Source: Schumannella soli (GTDB lineage Bacteria; Actinomycetota; Actinomycetes; Actinomycetales; Microbacteriaceae). Taken from it: DNA of 64,000 nucleotides. The notes beneath the pieces were generated by a model. That model searched no databases, was not told where the DNA came from, and was given only the letters and a program-made list of their open reading frames with translations. Made by a program: the position numbers and the translations under genes. Shown here piece by piece: positions 8,871 through 16,298 of this stretch (positions within the stretch are counted from its first letter, which is position 1; every line of letters starts with the position of its first letter). The stretch covers positions 124,672-188,671 of the forward strand of contig NZ_VHQG01000005.1 of assembly GCF_006517435.1 (NCBI RefSeq). Direction: 5' to 3'.

Positions 8871-9691
8871 GGAACCAACTTTGCTTCGATGGAGTTGCCG
8901 ACACCGGTCATGCCGGGCAGTGCGGAGATGAGGGCGCCGATGCCGCGGGCCTCCTCGCGGCCCTCCGCGCCCCCGAAGACGATGCGCTCGAAGAAGCTGC
9001 GCTCTTCGGCGGGCCGCTCGACGGCGCCGATGGGCCACGCCGTTCCGAGCAGCTCGGTGCGCGACAGCCGCCGGGCCTTCGGCGACGCGGCGAGGCGGCG
9101 CTCCGCCTCCTCCTGGAAGAAGCGGAGGTGGCGGTCCTTCACCTGCAGCGCCGTGTCGACGACCGTCGACAGGGTGCCGGCGATCGACGAGAGACGGCGG
9201 TAGGCGGCCTGCGTGATCCACTCGTCGGCGAGGCCGGCGGTGACGTGGGCGGCGACGATCTGCGGTCCGGCGAAGTTCGCCGAGATCGCCCGGCGGATGG
9301 TGCCGCGGCGGTCGCGGCGCTCGCTCGCGGTGAGACGGTGGTGGCCCTCGTCGGCGGGGAGGTCCTCTTCGGCGCGGCTGGCCTCGAGCACGGCGTCGAG
9401 GGCGTCGGCGAGCCAGAACTTCTCGTAGGCCCAGGTGCTGAGGAAGGCGGTCACGCGCGCGTCCTTGTGCGTCGCGGTGACGAGCAGGTTGCGCATGCGG
9501 GCCATCGTCGAGCGCTCGAGGTCGCGCAGCACCCGCACCAGGCGGGCGGCGTCGGGCTCGAGCCCGTGCTTCTCGAACTCGCTGAGGTCGATCTCGTCGC
9601 GGTGATACCCCTTGGCGGTGCGAGCGAACTCGCTGACGTCGAACACCGTCGTCGCGGGGGCGACGGTCGTCGCCTCGTCGTTGGTGGTCAT
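8867..9691 (-). CDS. ferritin-like protein B (degenerate diiron site)
   Basis: Protein of 274 aa, clearly paralogous to ferritin-like A by shared blocks (…EKFW…ADEW…AAYRRL…RHLRFF). The metal ligands are mostly lost: A's E77 and H80 correspond to K91 and L94, and A's E173 to K185; only E59, E157 and H188 remain. It therefore should not hold a normal diiron centre and may be a structural partner of A in a heteromer, or a pseudoenzyme regulator. First gene of the minus-strand operon, with divergent transcription from the SDR gene 68 bp away. The start at ATG 9691 (MTTNDEATTV) was preferred to a GTG at 9733. Confidence 0.78.
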   Translation of the reverse strand: MTTNDEATTVAPATTVFDVSEFARTAKGYHRDEIDLSEFEKHGLEPDAARLVRVLRDLERSTMARMRNLLVTATHKDARVTAFLSTWAYEKFWLADALDAVLEASRAEEDLPADEGHHRLTASERRDRRGTIRRAISANFAGPQIVAAHVTAGLADEWITQAAYRRLSSIAGTLSTVVDTALQVKDRHLRFFQEEAERRLAASPKARRLSRTELLGTAWPIGAVERPAEERSFFERIVFGGAEGREEARGIGALISALPGMTGVGNSIEAKLVP

Positions 9692-9746
9692 GAATCCGTC
9701 CGCTTTCCCGCGCGCAGGCGCGTACTCACGCAATTGGCCCGACCCG

Positions 9747-9752
9747 TATCGT
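9747..9752 (+). promoter_or_regulatory. leaderless -10 element of the SDR gene in the divergent lipid promoter
   Basis: TATCGT, then 7 nt, then ATG 9760. The 68-bp gap 9692-9759 must also hold the minus-strand promoter; TACGAT read on the minus strand overlaps this element, so both directions may share control. Confidence 0.55.
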
Positions 9753-9759
9753 AACGGTC

Positions 9760-10539
9760 ATGGTCACTGCTCTGGTCACCGGCGGCACCTCCGGAATCGG
9801 AGCCGCCTTCGCTCGCGCCCTCGCCCGCCGGGGTTCCGACCTCGTCCTCGTCGCGCGCGATGCCACGCGCCTGGAGGAGATGGCGGACGAGCTGCGCGCT
9901 CTCGGGCGGCAGGTCGAGGTGCTGCCCGCCGACCTCTCGAACCGCGCCGACGTCGACCGCGTCGCCGCGCGTCTGGAGGATGCGGAGCGCCCGATCGAGG
10001 TGCTGGTCAACAACGCCGGCTTCAGCGTGCACACCGCGCTCACGTCGCGCGCGGTCGAGGATCATGACCGCGCGTTCGAGGTGATGGTGCGCGCCGTGCT
10101 GGTGCTCGGCGGCGCCGCCGGCCGGGCGATGCGCTCCCGCGGCCACGGCCGCATCCTCAACGTCTCGAGCACGGCCGGCTTCGTCACGATGGGCGGCTAC
10201 AGCGCGATCAAGGCCTGGGTCACGAGCTATACCGAGGGGCTCGCGAATGAGCTGCACGGCACCGGCGTGACCGTGACGGCCCTCTGTCCCGGATGGGTTC
10301 ATACCGAATTCCATTCTCGTGCGGGCATCGCCAAGTCCAGCATTCCGAACTTCCTCTGGCTCGACGCCGAACCCCTGGTGGAGACGGCTCTGCGCGACGC
10401 CGCACGCGGTCGGGTGATCTCTCTGCCGAGTGTTCGGTACCGCCTGCTCATCTGGTTCGCCCGGCACCTGCCGAAGAGCACGATCCGCGCGGTCTCCCGC
10501 AAGATTTCGTCCGGGCGCCGCGATAGTCTGAAGGAATGA
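9760..10539 (+). CDS. short-chain dehydrogenase/reductase
   Basis: Classical SDR, 259 aa, with cofactor loop TGGTSGIG (7-14), NNAG (84-87), a Ser pair at 136-137 and Y147-SAI-K151. R33 after the second strand (LVLVARD) favours NADPH. A basic, hydrophobic C-terminus (RLLIWFARHLPKSTIRAVSRKI) could bind the membrane surface. In this neighbourhood a role as acyl- or alkyl-dihydroxyacetone-phosphate reductase, or as a long-chain ketoreductase, is reasonable but unproven. Starts a plus-strand run with the acyltransferase and the AGPS-like gene. Confidence 0.85.
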   Translation: MVTALVTGGTSGIGAAFARALARRGSDLVLVARDATRLEEMADELRALGRQVEVLPADLSNRADVDRVAARLEDAERPIEVLVNNAGFSVHTALTSRAVEDHDRAFEVMVRAVLVLGGAAGRAMRSRGHGRILNVSSTAGFVTMGGYSAIKAWVTSYTEGLANELHGTGVTVTALCPGWVHTEFHSRAGIAKSSIPNFLWLDAEPLVETALRDAARGRVISLPSVRYRLLIWFARHLPKSTIRAVSRKISSGRRDSLKE

Positions 10540-10595
10540 CCGCAGGCGGATGCGTCCGCCCCGCAGTCGAGAGAGGACGCCGATGGCAGCGATGA
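10536..10595 (+). CDS. possible 19-codon leader ORF before the acyltransferase
   Basis: TAGTCT (10524-10529) is followed after 6 nt by ATG 10536. That frame runs 19 codons (MTAGGCVRPAVERGRRWQR) to a TGA that overlaps, as ATGA, the internal ATG 10592 (Met4) of the acyltransferase. This repeats the arrangement before the PfkB gene. The leader contains two WQR/Arg-rich codons but no amino-acid run. It may be chance, since a good ribosome binding site GAGAGGA precedes ATG 10583. Confidence 0.25.
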   Translation: MTAGGCVRPAVERGRRWQR

Positions 10596-11425
10596 AGCGC
10601 GATCGCTTCACCTCGCGACCCCAGGCCGTGGCCCGGTTCGTGGCGCAGCGCCTCATCCTCAAGCCGGTCGTCTGGACCGTCACCGACGTGACGGTCATCG
10701 GCCGCGAGAAGGTGAAGAAGCTCGACGGCTCGTTCGTCGTCGTGGCGAACCACTCCAGCCACCTGGATGCGCCGCTCATCATGGGCGGTCTGCCCTGGAA
10801 GCAGGCGCGCACCCTCTCGACCGGCGTCGCCGCCGACTACTTCTTCGACGTGTGGTGGCGCCGCGGCCTCACGAAGCTCTTCTTCAACGCCTTCGCCGTG
10901 GAGCGCGCCGGCGGCCAGCGCCGCGGCGAGAGCGCGAAGGTGCTCGTGCAGCGCGGCGTCTCGCTGCTGGTGTTCCCCGAGGCGACCCGCTCGCGCAACG
11001 GCGGCCGCACGCTCGGCGCCTTCAACCCCGGCGCGGCCGCGATCGCCCGCTCGGTGGGCGCGCCCTGCGTGCCGATCGCGCTCATCGGCGCCGGACTCGC
11101 GCATCCCCGCGGCTCGAAGTGGCCCGGGCCCGGCCGCATGCCGGTCGGCATGGTCGTCGGCGACCCGATGAACCCGCGCGACGACGAGAGCGCCGCCGAC
11201 TTCATGGAGCGCGTGCGCGACGAGATCGCCCGCATGATCGTGGCCGAGCGCGACGCCATCCTCGGCGCCGAGGTCGCGACCGAGCTGCACGGCATCGCCC
11301 CGGGCGTCGCTCCTCTGCCGCCGACACCCAAGCCGGCGAAGGCCCCCAAGCCGCCGAAGAAGTCGAGGCTGCGCAAGCCCTCGAAGACCACGACCCCCGA
11401 GACACCCGAAGGGACCGCTCGATGA
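10583..11425 (+). CDS. PlsC-family glycerolipid acyltransferase
   Basis: 1-acyl-glycerol-3-phosphate-type O-acyltransferase, 280 aa. The catalytic HX4D is H57-D62 in NHSSHLD, and the acceptor-binding motif FPEATRS spans 131-137. The C-terminal ~45 residues are Lys/Pro-rich (PKPAKAPKPPKKSRLRK), probably a membrane- or partner-binding tail. The start at ATG 10583 has GAGAGGA 5 nt upstream. The stop overlaps the AGPS-like start by ATGA, so the two proteins are made together. This suggests acylation of dihydroxyacetone phosphate, or of the alkylglycerol product, in ether-lipid assembly rather than general phospholipid synthesis. Confidence 0.88.
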   Translation: MAAMKRDRFTSRPQAVARFVAQRLILKPVVWTVTDVTVIGREKVKKLDGSFVVVANHSSHLDAPLIMGGLPWKQARTLSTGVAADYFFDVWWRRGLTKLFFNAFAVERAGGQRRGESAKVLVQRGVSLLVFPEATRSRNGGRTLGAFNPGAAAIARSVGAPCVPIALIGAGLAHPRGSKWPGPGRMPVGMVVGDPMNPRDDESAADFMERVRDEIARMIVAERDAILGAEVATELHGIAPGVAPLPPTPKPAKAPKPPKKSRLRKPSKTTTPETPEGTAR

Positions 11426-13089
11426 CCGACGTCAAGCACATGAAGTGGTGGGGATGGGGCGTCGACGGCGTCGCGTTCCACCACGAGGACAAGCCCGGCT
11501 TCGCGCCCTTCGTGAAGAAGGCGGTGGGGCTCGACCTGTGGACGGCCGAGCGCACCGAGAAGCCCGACTTCGCCGATGTGCAGGTGGCCGACCCGATCGC
11601 GCCCGCCGCGCTGCTCGCCGAGCTGAAGACGGCGGTCGGCGACGAGAACGTCACGACCGACAAGCTCGACCGCGTCGTGCACACCTTCGGCAAGAGCCTG
11701 CGCGACCTGGTGCGCATCCGCGCCTTGAAGATCGACCGCGCGCCCGACATCGTCGTCTACCCGGGCGACGAGGACGCGGTGGCCGGCGTCGTGAAGGCCG
11801 CCGTCGCGGCCGGTGCGGTGCTGATCCCCTTCGGCGGCGGCAGCAACATCGCCGGCAGCCTCGAGCCGCACGCCGACGAGACGCGTCCCGTCATCTCGGT
11901 CGACCTCGGACGCCTGCGCCTGCTGCTCGACATCGACGAGGACTCCGGCCTCGCGCGCATCCAGGCCGGCGCCCTCGGCCCCGACCTCGAGGCGCAGCTC
12001 GCCGAGCGCGGCTGGACCCTCGGGCATTTCCCCGACAGCTTCACCCACTCGACCCTCGGCGGCTGGATCGCGACCCGCTCGAGCGGCATGCAGTCGGACA
12101 AGTACGGCGACATCGCCGACATCGTGCGCGGCTTCCGCGTCGTGCGTCCGAACGGCACGCTCGTGATCCGCCCGATCCCGAGCGCGTCGACCGGCCCGAG
12201 CGTGCGCGAGATGGTCGTCGGCAGCGAGGGCCGTCTCGGCATCATCACCGAGGCCACCGTGCAGGTGCACCGCATCCCCGAGAAGCGCGTCATCCACGCC
12301 TACTTCTTCAAGAACTGGAACCACGCCATCAAGGCCATGCAGGAGATCTCGGAGAGCGACGCCGCGCCGAGCATCACCCGCGTCTCCGACGGCAACGAGA
12401 CCGGCTTCTCGCTCGCGACGAGCAAGGAGTCGAAGGGCGTCTCGAAGTTCGTGCAGGACTCGCTGTTCTCGTTCCTCGAGGGCCGCGGCTGGAAGCCGGG
12501 CGAGGTCTGCCTGTCGTTCATCGGCTTCGAGGGATCGCCCGACCACGTGAAGCGCACGAAGGCGATCGTCGACAAGATCGTCAAGCGCAACTCGGGTCTC
12601 GGCGTCGGAACCGGCCCGGGCGTGCTCTACGACCAGAAGAAGTTCGACACCCCGTACCTGCGCGACTTCCTGCTCGACATGGGCGCGGCGGGCGACGTGT
12701 CGGAGACGGCGGCGCCGTGGTCGAAGCTCGTCGGCGTGCACGACGCGGTGTACGCGGCGGCGAACGCGGCCTACGAGCAGATCGGCCGCCAGGGCTGGAT
12801 CATGTCGCACCTCTCGCACTCGTACCACTCGGGCGCGTGCCTCTACTTCACCTTCGCCTTCGTGATGGGCGACGAGGACCCGCTGGGCGAGTACGACGTC
12901 GTCAAGAGCGCGATCCAGCAGGCGTTCATCGACGCCGGCGGCACGATCTCGCACCACCACGGCGTCGGCCTCGAGCACGCGCCGTGGCTTGAGCAGGACA
13001 TCTCGACCGAGGGCGTCGCCGTCATGAGCGGGCTGTTCTCGTCGGCCGATCCGGATGGGCTGTTCAACCCGCGCAAGATCGTCGTCTGA
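11422..13089 (+). CDS. alkylglycerone-phosphate-synthase-like flavoprotein
   Basis: FAD-dependent enzyme of the VAO/AGPS family, 555 aa. AGPS swaps the acyl chain of acyl-dihydroxyacetone phosphate for a fatty alcohol, creating the ether bond. Hallmarks seen in order: MKWWGWG (7-13; animal AGPS begins its domain with MKWNGWG), RAPDIVVYP (106-114), FAD loop PFGGGSNIAGS (136-146), GHFPDS plus STLGGW…SSGM…YGD (201-230), SYHSGACLY, and SHHHGVG (510-516), the strongest AGPS signature. General 'FAD-binding oxidase' would be the automatic name; the SHHHGVG block and the reductase, acyltransferase and SDR neighbours favour ether-lipid synthesis. It ends at a strong hairpin. Confidence 0.85.
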   Translation: MTDVKHMKWWGWGVDGVAFHHEDKPGFAPFVKKAVGLDLWTAERTEKPDFADVQVADPIAPAALLAELKTAVGDENVTTDKLDRVVHTFGKSLRDLVRIRALKIDRAPDIVVYPGDEDAVAGVVKAAVAAGAVLIPFGGGSNIAGSLEPHADETRPVISVDLGRLRLLLDIDEDSGLARIQAGALGPDLEAQLAERGWTLGHFPDSFTHSTLGGWIATRSSGMQSDKYGDIADIVRGFRVVRPNGTLVIRPIPSASTGPSVREMVVGSEGRLGIITEATVQVHRIPEKRVIHAYFFKNWNHAIKAMQEISESDAAPSITRVSDGNETGFSLATSKESKGVSKFVQDSLFSFLEGRGWKPGEVCLSFIGFEGSPDHVKRTKAIVDKIVKRNSGLGVGTGPGVLYDQKKFDTPYLRDFLLDMGAAGDVSETAAPWSKLVGVHDAVYAAANAAYEQIGRQGWIMSHLSHSYHSGACLYFTFAFVMGDEDPLGEYDVVKSAIQQAFIDAGGTISHHHGVGLEHAPWLEQDISTEGVAVMSGLFSSADPDGLFNPRKIVV

Positions 13090-13106
13090 TCGAGGTGTCG
13101 ACCTCA

Positions 13107-13143
13107 CGAGCCCGCCGCCGGATGCGCTCCGACGGCGGGCTCG
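13107..13143 (+). terminator. hairpin terminator after the AGPS-like gene
   Basis: Perfect 11-bp arms CGAGCCCGCCG / CGGCGGGCTCG around a 15-nt loop, 17 bp past the stop codon. There is no T-run, as is common for actinobacterial terminators. Confidence 0.75.
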
Positions 13144-13232
13144 CGGCGTCCCTGCGCTCGGTCCCCCGGATAGGGGACAAATCGGGGTGCATATTTCCTG
13201 TGTGCCGCCTGGGTCGACACCTGCTGCATTGC

Positions 13233-13238
13233 TAGCGT
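13233..13238 (+). promoter_or_regulatory. leaderless -10 element of the PfkB leader ORF
   Basis: TAGCGT followed by 7 nt and ATG 13246, the start of a 12-codon ORF rather than of the kinase itself. Confidence 0.5.
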
Positions 13239-13245
13239 GATCGAG

Positions 13246-13284
13246 ATGCCTGCCTCCTCACCCCTGAATCACCCTCAGCAATGA
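13246..13284 (+). CDS. 12-codon leaderless leader ORF coupled to PfkB
   Basis: Encodes MPASSPLNHPQQ and stops with a TGA that overlaps the kinase start as ATGA (13281-13284). The TAGCGT-N7-ATG spacing matches the leaderless promoters elsewhere here. The kinase ATG has no recognisable ribosome binding site, so kinase translation probably depends on ribosomes terminating on this leader. No regulatory amino-acid run is obvious. Confidence 0.45.
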   Translation: MPASSPLNHPQQ

Positions 13285-14174
13285 CGCGCCGGGTGATCGC
13301 GGTCGGCGATGTCAACCACGACATCCTCGTCTCACCGCACCACACGGTCCGACCGGCGTCGGACACCCCCTCGACCGTGCGCTTCCGGCCCGGCGGCAGC
13401 GCCGCGAACACGGCGGCCTGGCTCGCCTCGGCGGGCGTCGCCGTCGACCTGGTGGGGGCGATCGGGTCGAGCGACTTCGACCGCTACGTCGCCGAGCTCG
13501 AGGACTGCGGCGTCACGCCGCACCTGCAGCGCGAGATCGGCGTGACCACCGGCACGATCATCATCATCGTGTCGCCGCGCGGCGACGACCCCACGATGTT
13601 CACCGAGCGCGGCGCGAACGCCCTGCTCTCGCCCTCCGCGGTCACGCCCGAGCTGCTGTCGACCGCCGCCGCCGTGCACCTCAGCGCCTACAGCTTCGTC
13701 GACGGCTTCGGCGTGGCCGGCGCGCGCGACGTGATCGACCGGGCGAGCGCCGCGGGCGTGCCCGTCGTCGTGAACCCGAGCTCGGCCGACTACATCCGCG
13801 ACTTCGGCGTCGACGCCTTCCGCACGGCCGCGCGCGGCGCCTCCGTGATCTTCCCGAACCTCGAAGAGGGCGAGCTGCTGACCGGCGAGACCAGCCCCGA
13901 GAGGATGATCGCCGCCTTCCACGAGCTCGCCGAGACGGTCGTGCTGACCCTCGGACCCGACGGCGCGATGGGGCAGCACCGCTCGGGCGCGCCCGTCGTC
14001 CGGGTGCCGGCGCCCAAGGTGCGCGTGGTCGACCCGACCGGAGCCGGCGACGCCTTCGCGGCGGGATTCCTCACCTCGTGGATCGAGCGTCCCGACCTCG
14101 ACTCGGCGATGACGTCGGCCGTGCAGCTCGCCGCCCGGGCGATCATGCTGATCGGCGGCCGGCCAGGGGTCTGA
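13281..14174 (+). CDS. PfkB-family carbohydrate kinase
   Basis: Ribokinase-like sugar kinase, 297 aa. The N-terminal GG signature is in RFRPGGSAANTAAWLA, and the C-terminal catalytic motif DPTGAGDAFAAGFL carries the base Asp and anion hole. The NLEEGELLTGE segment is typical of ribokinase/adenosine-kinase relatives. The substrate is not predictable; no sugar transporter or regulator is adjacent. The start overlaps a 12-codon leader ORF. A GC-rich hairpin follows 54 bp after the stop. Confidence 0.88.
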   Translation: MTRRVIAVGDVNHDILVSPHHTVRPASDTPSTVRFRPGGSAANTAAWLASAGVAVDLVGAIGSSDFDRYVAELEDCGVTPHLQREIGVTTGTIIIIVSPRGDDPTMFTERGANALLSPSAVTPELLSTAAAVHLSAYSFVDGFGVAGARDVIDRASAAGVPVVVNPSSADYIRDFGVDAFRTAARGASVIFPNLEEGELLTGETSPERMIAAFHELAETVVLTLGPDGAMGQHRSGAPVVRVPAPKVRVVDPTGAGDAFAAGFLTSWIERPDLDSAMTSAVQLAARAIMLIGGRPGV

Positions 14175-14227
14175 GCCGCGTCCGCCGGCGCCTGCGTCGC
14201 AGAAACCTGTCCGGATAACCCCTGAAT

Positions 14228-14245
14228 GACCCCCGTTCGGGGGTC
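14228..14245 (+). terminator. short GC-rich hairpin
   Basis: GACCCCC-GTTC-GGGGGTC, perfect 7-bp stem with a tetraloop, after the kinase and just before the promoter of the next gene. Probably a terminator. Confidence 0.55.
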
Positions 14246-14255
14246 GTGATTCCCC

Positions 14256-14285
14256 TAGGGTGTCCACGGCGGCAAGGGAGCCGCC
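14256..14285 (+). promoter_or_regulatory. promoter and leader hairpin of the beta-helix protein gene
   Basis: TAGGGT (14256-14261) is a likely -10. The transcript would begin with a GGCGGC-AAGGGA-GCCGCC hairpin (14268-14285), about 35 nt before the GTG start. Confidence 0.45.
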
Positions 14286-14320
14286 GGCAGCGAACGTGCT
14301 GTCACGAGAGGGGAGACCTC

Positions 14321-16156
14321 GTGAAAGACACCACCATCCACAGATCAGCGAGACGTGCCGAGGGTGCGAGTCGCGCATCCCGTGCCCGCGGACTCGCGGT
14401 GATCGCGGCCGCCGCGGTCGGACTCGGCGGGGTCCTGACCCCCGCGCTCTCGGCGCAGGCGCTCGACACCAGCGATACGCCCGACTTCGGCAGCAGCGTC
14501 AAGATCTACGACCCGTCGACGCCGACGTCGACCATCCAGGCGGATGTCGACGCCGCCTTCAACGCCCAGCTGCTCAATTCGGGAGCCCAGTTCGGCGAGC
14601 AGCGCTACACCTTCCTGTTCAAGCCGGGAGACTACGACCGCGTGTGGGCCAACCTCGGCTTCTACACGGCGGTCGCCGGGCTCGGCAAGAATCCCGACGA
14701 CGTGACCATCCACGGCGCCGTCAACGTCGACTCCGGCTGGAACGCCGGCGACGAGAAGAACGCCACCCAGAACTTCTGGCGCTCGGTCGAGAACCTCGCG
14801 ATCGTGCCCGAGGGGGGAACCGACCGCTGGGCCGTCTCGCAGGCCGCGCCGATGCGCCGCGTGCACATCCAGGGCAACCTGACGATGGGCCCCTCGAACC
14901 AGGACGGCGGCCAGGGCTACTCCTCGGGCGGCTACATCGCCGACAGCAAGGTCGACGGCACCGTCAGCTCGGGCTCGCAGCAGCAGTGGTACACCCGCAA
15001 CTCCTCGCTCGGCGCGTGGGAGGGCGGCAACTGGAACATGACCTTCTCGGGCGTCGACGGCGCCCCCGGCAACGACTTCGACCGCAGCTACACGACGCTC
15101 GACACGACGCCGACGACCCGCGAGAAGCCGTACCTCTACATCGACGGCGACGGCAAGTACCACGTGTTCGTGCCCTCGCTCGCGCAGAACTCGCGCGGCG
15201 TCACCTGGCCGAACACCCCGGGCACCGATCTGCCGATGCGCGACTTCTACGTCGCCCACCCGGGCGACAGTGCGGGCACGCTGAACCAGGCGCTCGAGCA
15301 GGGACTCAACCTGTTCTTCACCCCCGGCACCTACCCCCTCGACGCGCCGCTGAACGTCACGCGCGCCGGCACCGTCGTCACCGGCATCGGCTTCCCGACG
15401 CTGACCCCGACGAACGGCAACGCCGTGCTGACCTCGGCCGACGTCTCCGGCGTCAACGTGTCGAACCTGGTCGTGGATGCGGGCACGCAGAACAGCGACG
15501 TGCTGATCCGCCTCGGCGAGACCGGCTCGCACAACGACCACTCGGGTGACCCGCAGAGCATCCAGGACGTCTTCGTGCGCATCGGCTCGAGCATCCAGGG
15601 CAACGCGACCACCACGTTGCAGGTCAACGCCGACGACACAGTCATCGACCACATCTGGGCTTGGCGCGCGGATCACGGCGGCGCCCCGACCGGCTGGAAC
15701 GTCAACAAGGGAGCGACCGGCGTCGAGGTCAACGGCGACGACGTGCTCGCCACGGGCCTGTTCGTCGAGCACTACCAGAAGCACGAGGTGATCTGGAACG
15801 GCAACGGCGGCAAGACCGTGTTCTTCCAGAACGAGCTGCCTTACGACGTGCCCGACAACGCCTCCTGGCAGAGCCCGACGGGCGCCGGCTACGCGGCCTA
15901 CAAGGTCGCCGACGGCGTGAGCTCGCACGAGATCTGGGGAGCGGGCGTCTACTCGTTCTTCAACGTGAACCCCTCGGTCGTCGCCGACCGCGGATTCGAG
16001 TTCCCCGACAACGGCGGCGTGCGCGGCCATGGCCTGTTCACTGTCTCGCTCGGTGACGTGGGCACGATCAACCACGTCGTCAACAACACGGGCGGACCGG
16101 TTCCGAACCCGGCGGGCAACACCTCGCCGAGCCGGGTGGCGAACTACCCGGGCTGA
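14321..16156 (+). CDS. secreted beta-helix protein ('adenylyl cyclase'/GH55-like annotation family)
   Basis: Exported protein of 611 aa. Twin-Arg-containing basic N-terminus, hydrophobic core LAVIAAAAVGLGGVLTPAL and a signal peptidase site after SAQA (residue ~47). The rest resembles a family common in Streptomyces and other actinobacteria, variously labelled adenylyl cyclase or coagulation factor 5/8 protein, with right-handed beta-helix repeats: FFTPGTYPLDAPLNVTRAGTVVTGIG, VIDHIWAWRADHGG, VLATGLFVEHYQKHEVIWNG and FFQNELPYD. No cyclase residues are visible. A surface or secreted glycan-active enzyme is more likely. GTG start with GAGAGGGGAG upstream. Confidence 0.75.
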   Translation: MKDTTIHRSARRAEGASRASRARGLAVIAAAAVGLGGVLTPALSAQALDTSDTPDFGSSVKIYDPSTPTSTIQADVDAAFNAQLLNSGAQFGEQRYTFLFKPGDYDRVWANLGFYTAVAGLGKNPDDVTIHGAVNVDSGWNAGDEKNATQNFWRSVENLAIVPEGGTDRWAVSQAAPMRRVHIQGNLTMGPSNQDGGQGYSSGGYIADSKVDGTVSSGSQQQWYTRNSSLGAWEGGNWNMTFSGVDGAPGNDFDRSYTTLDTTPTTREKPYLYIDGDGKYHVFVPSLAQNSRGVTWPNTPGTDLPMRDFYVAHPGDSAGTLNQALEQGLNLFFTPGTYPLDAPLNVTRAGTVVTGIGFPTLTPTNGNAVLTSADVSGVNVSNLVVDAGTQNSDVLIRLGETGSHNDHSGDPQSIQDVFVRIGSSIQGNATTTLQVNADDTVIDHIWAWRADHGGAPTGWNVNKGATGVEVNGDDVLATGLFVEHYQKHEVIWNGNGGKTVFFQNELPYDVPDNASWQSPTGAGYAAYKVADGVSSHEIWGAGVYSFFNVNPSVVADRGFEFPDNGGVRGHGLFTVSLGDVGTINHVVNNTGGPVPNPAGNTSPSRVANYPG

Positions 16157-16178
16157 TCCCGCCCCGATGCGGTGACGC

Positions 16179-16240
16179 AACTCAGGAGATCCGGCTCGAG
16201 ACGGGGCGCACGCCTCGCCTCGGGTCGGATCTCCTGAGTT
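16179..16240. repeat. inverted repeat pair AACTCAGGAGATCCG
   Basis: AACTCAGGAGATCCG (16179-16193) and its exact complement (16226-16240), separated by 32 bp, between convergent stop codons. It can fold as a long hairpin and terminate both genes, or be a REP-like element similar in design to those at 3828 and 48599. Confidence 0.6.
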
Positions 16241-16298
16241 ACGACGCGGAGGACACGGGATCCGGGATGCCGGAGCCGAACGCCGTCGCCGGCCGAGG

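Noticed and set aside
14321-16156. Adenylyl cyclase function for the secreted protein
   Set aside because: It is exported and no cyclase metal- or ATP-binding motifs are visible; the label is a propagated annotation.
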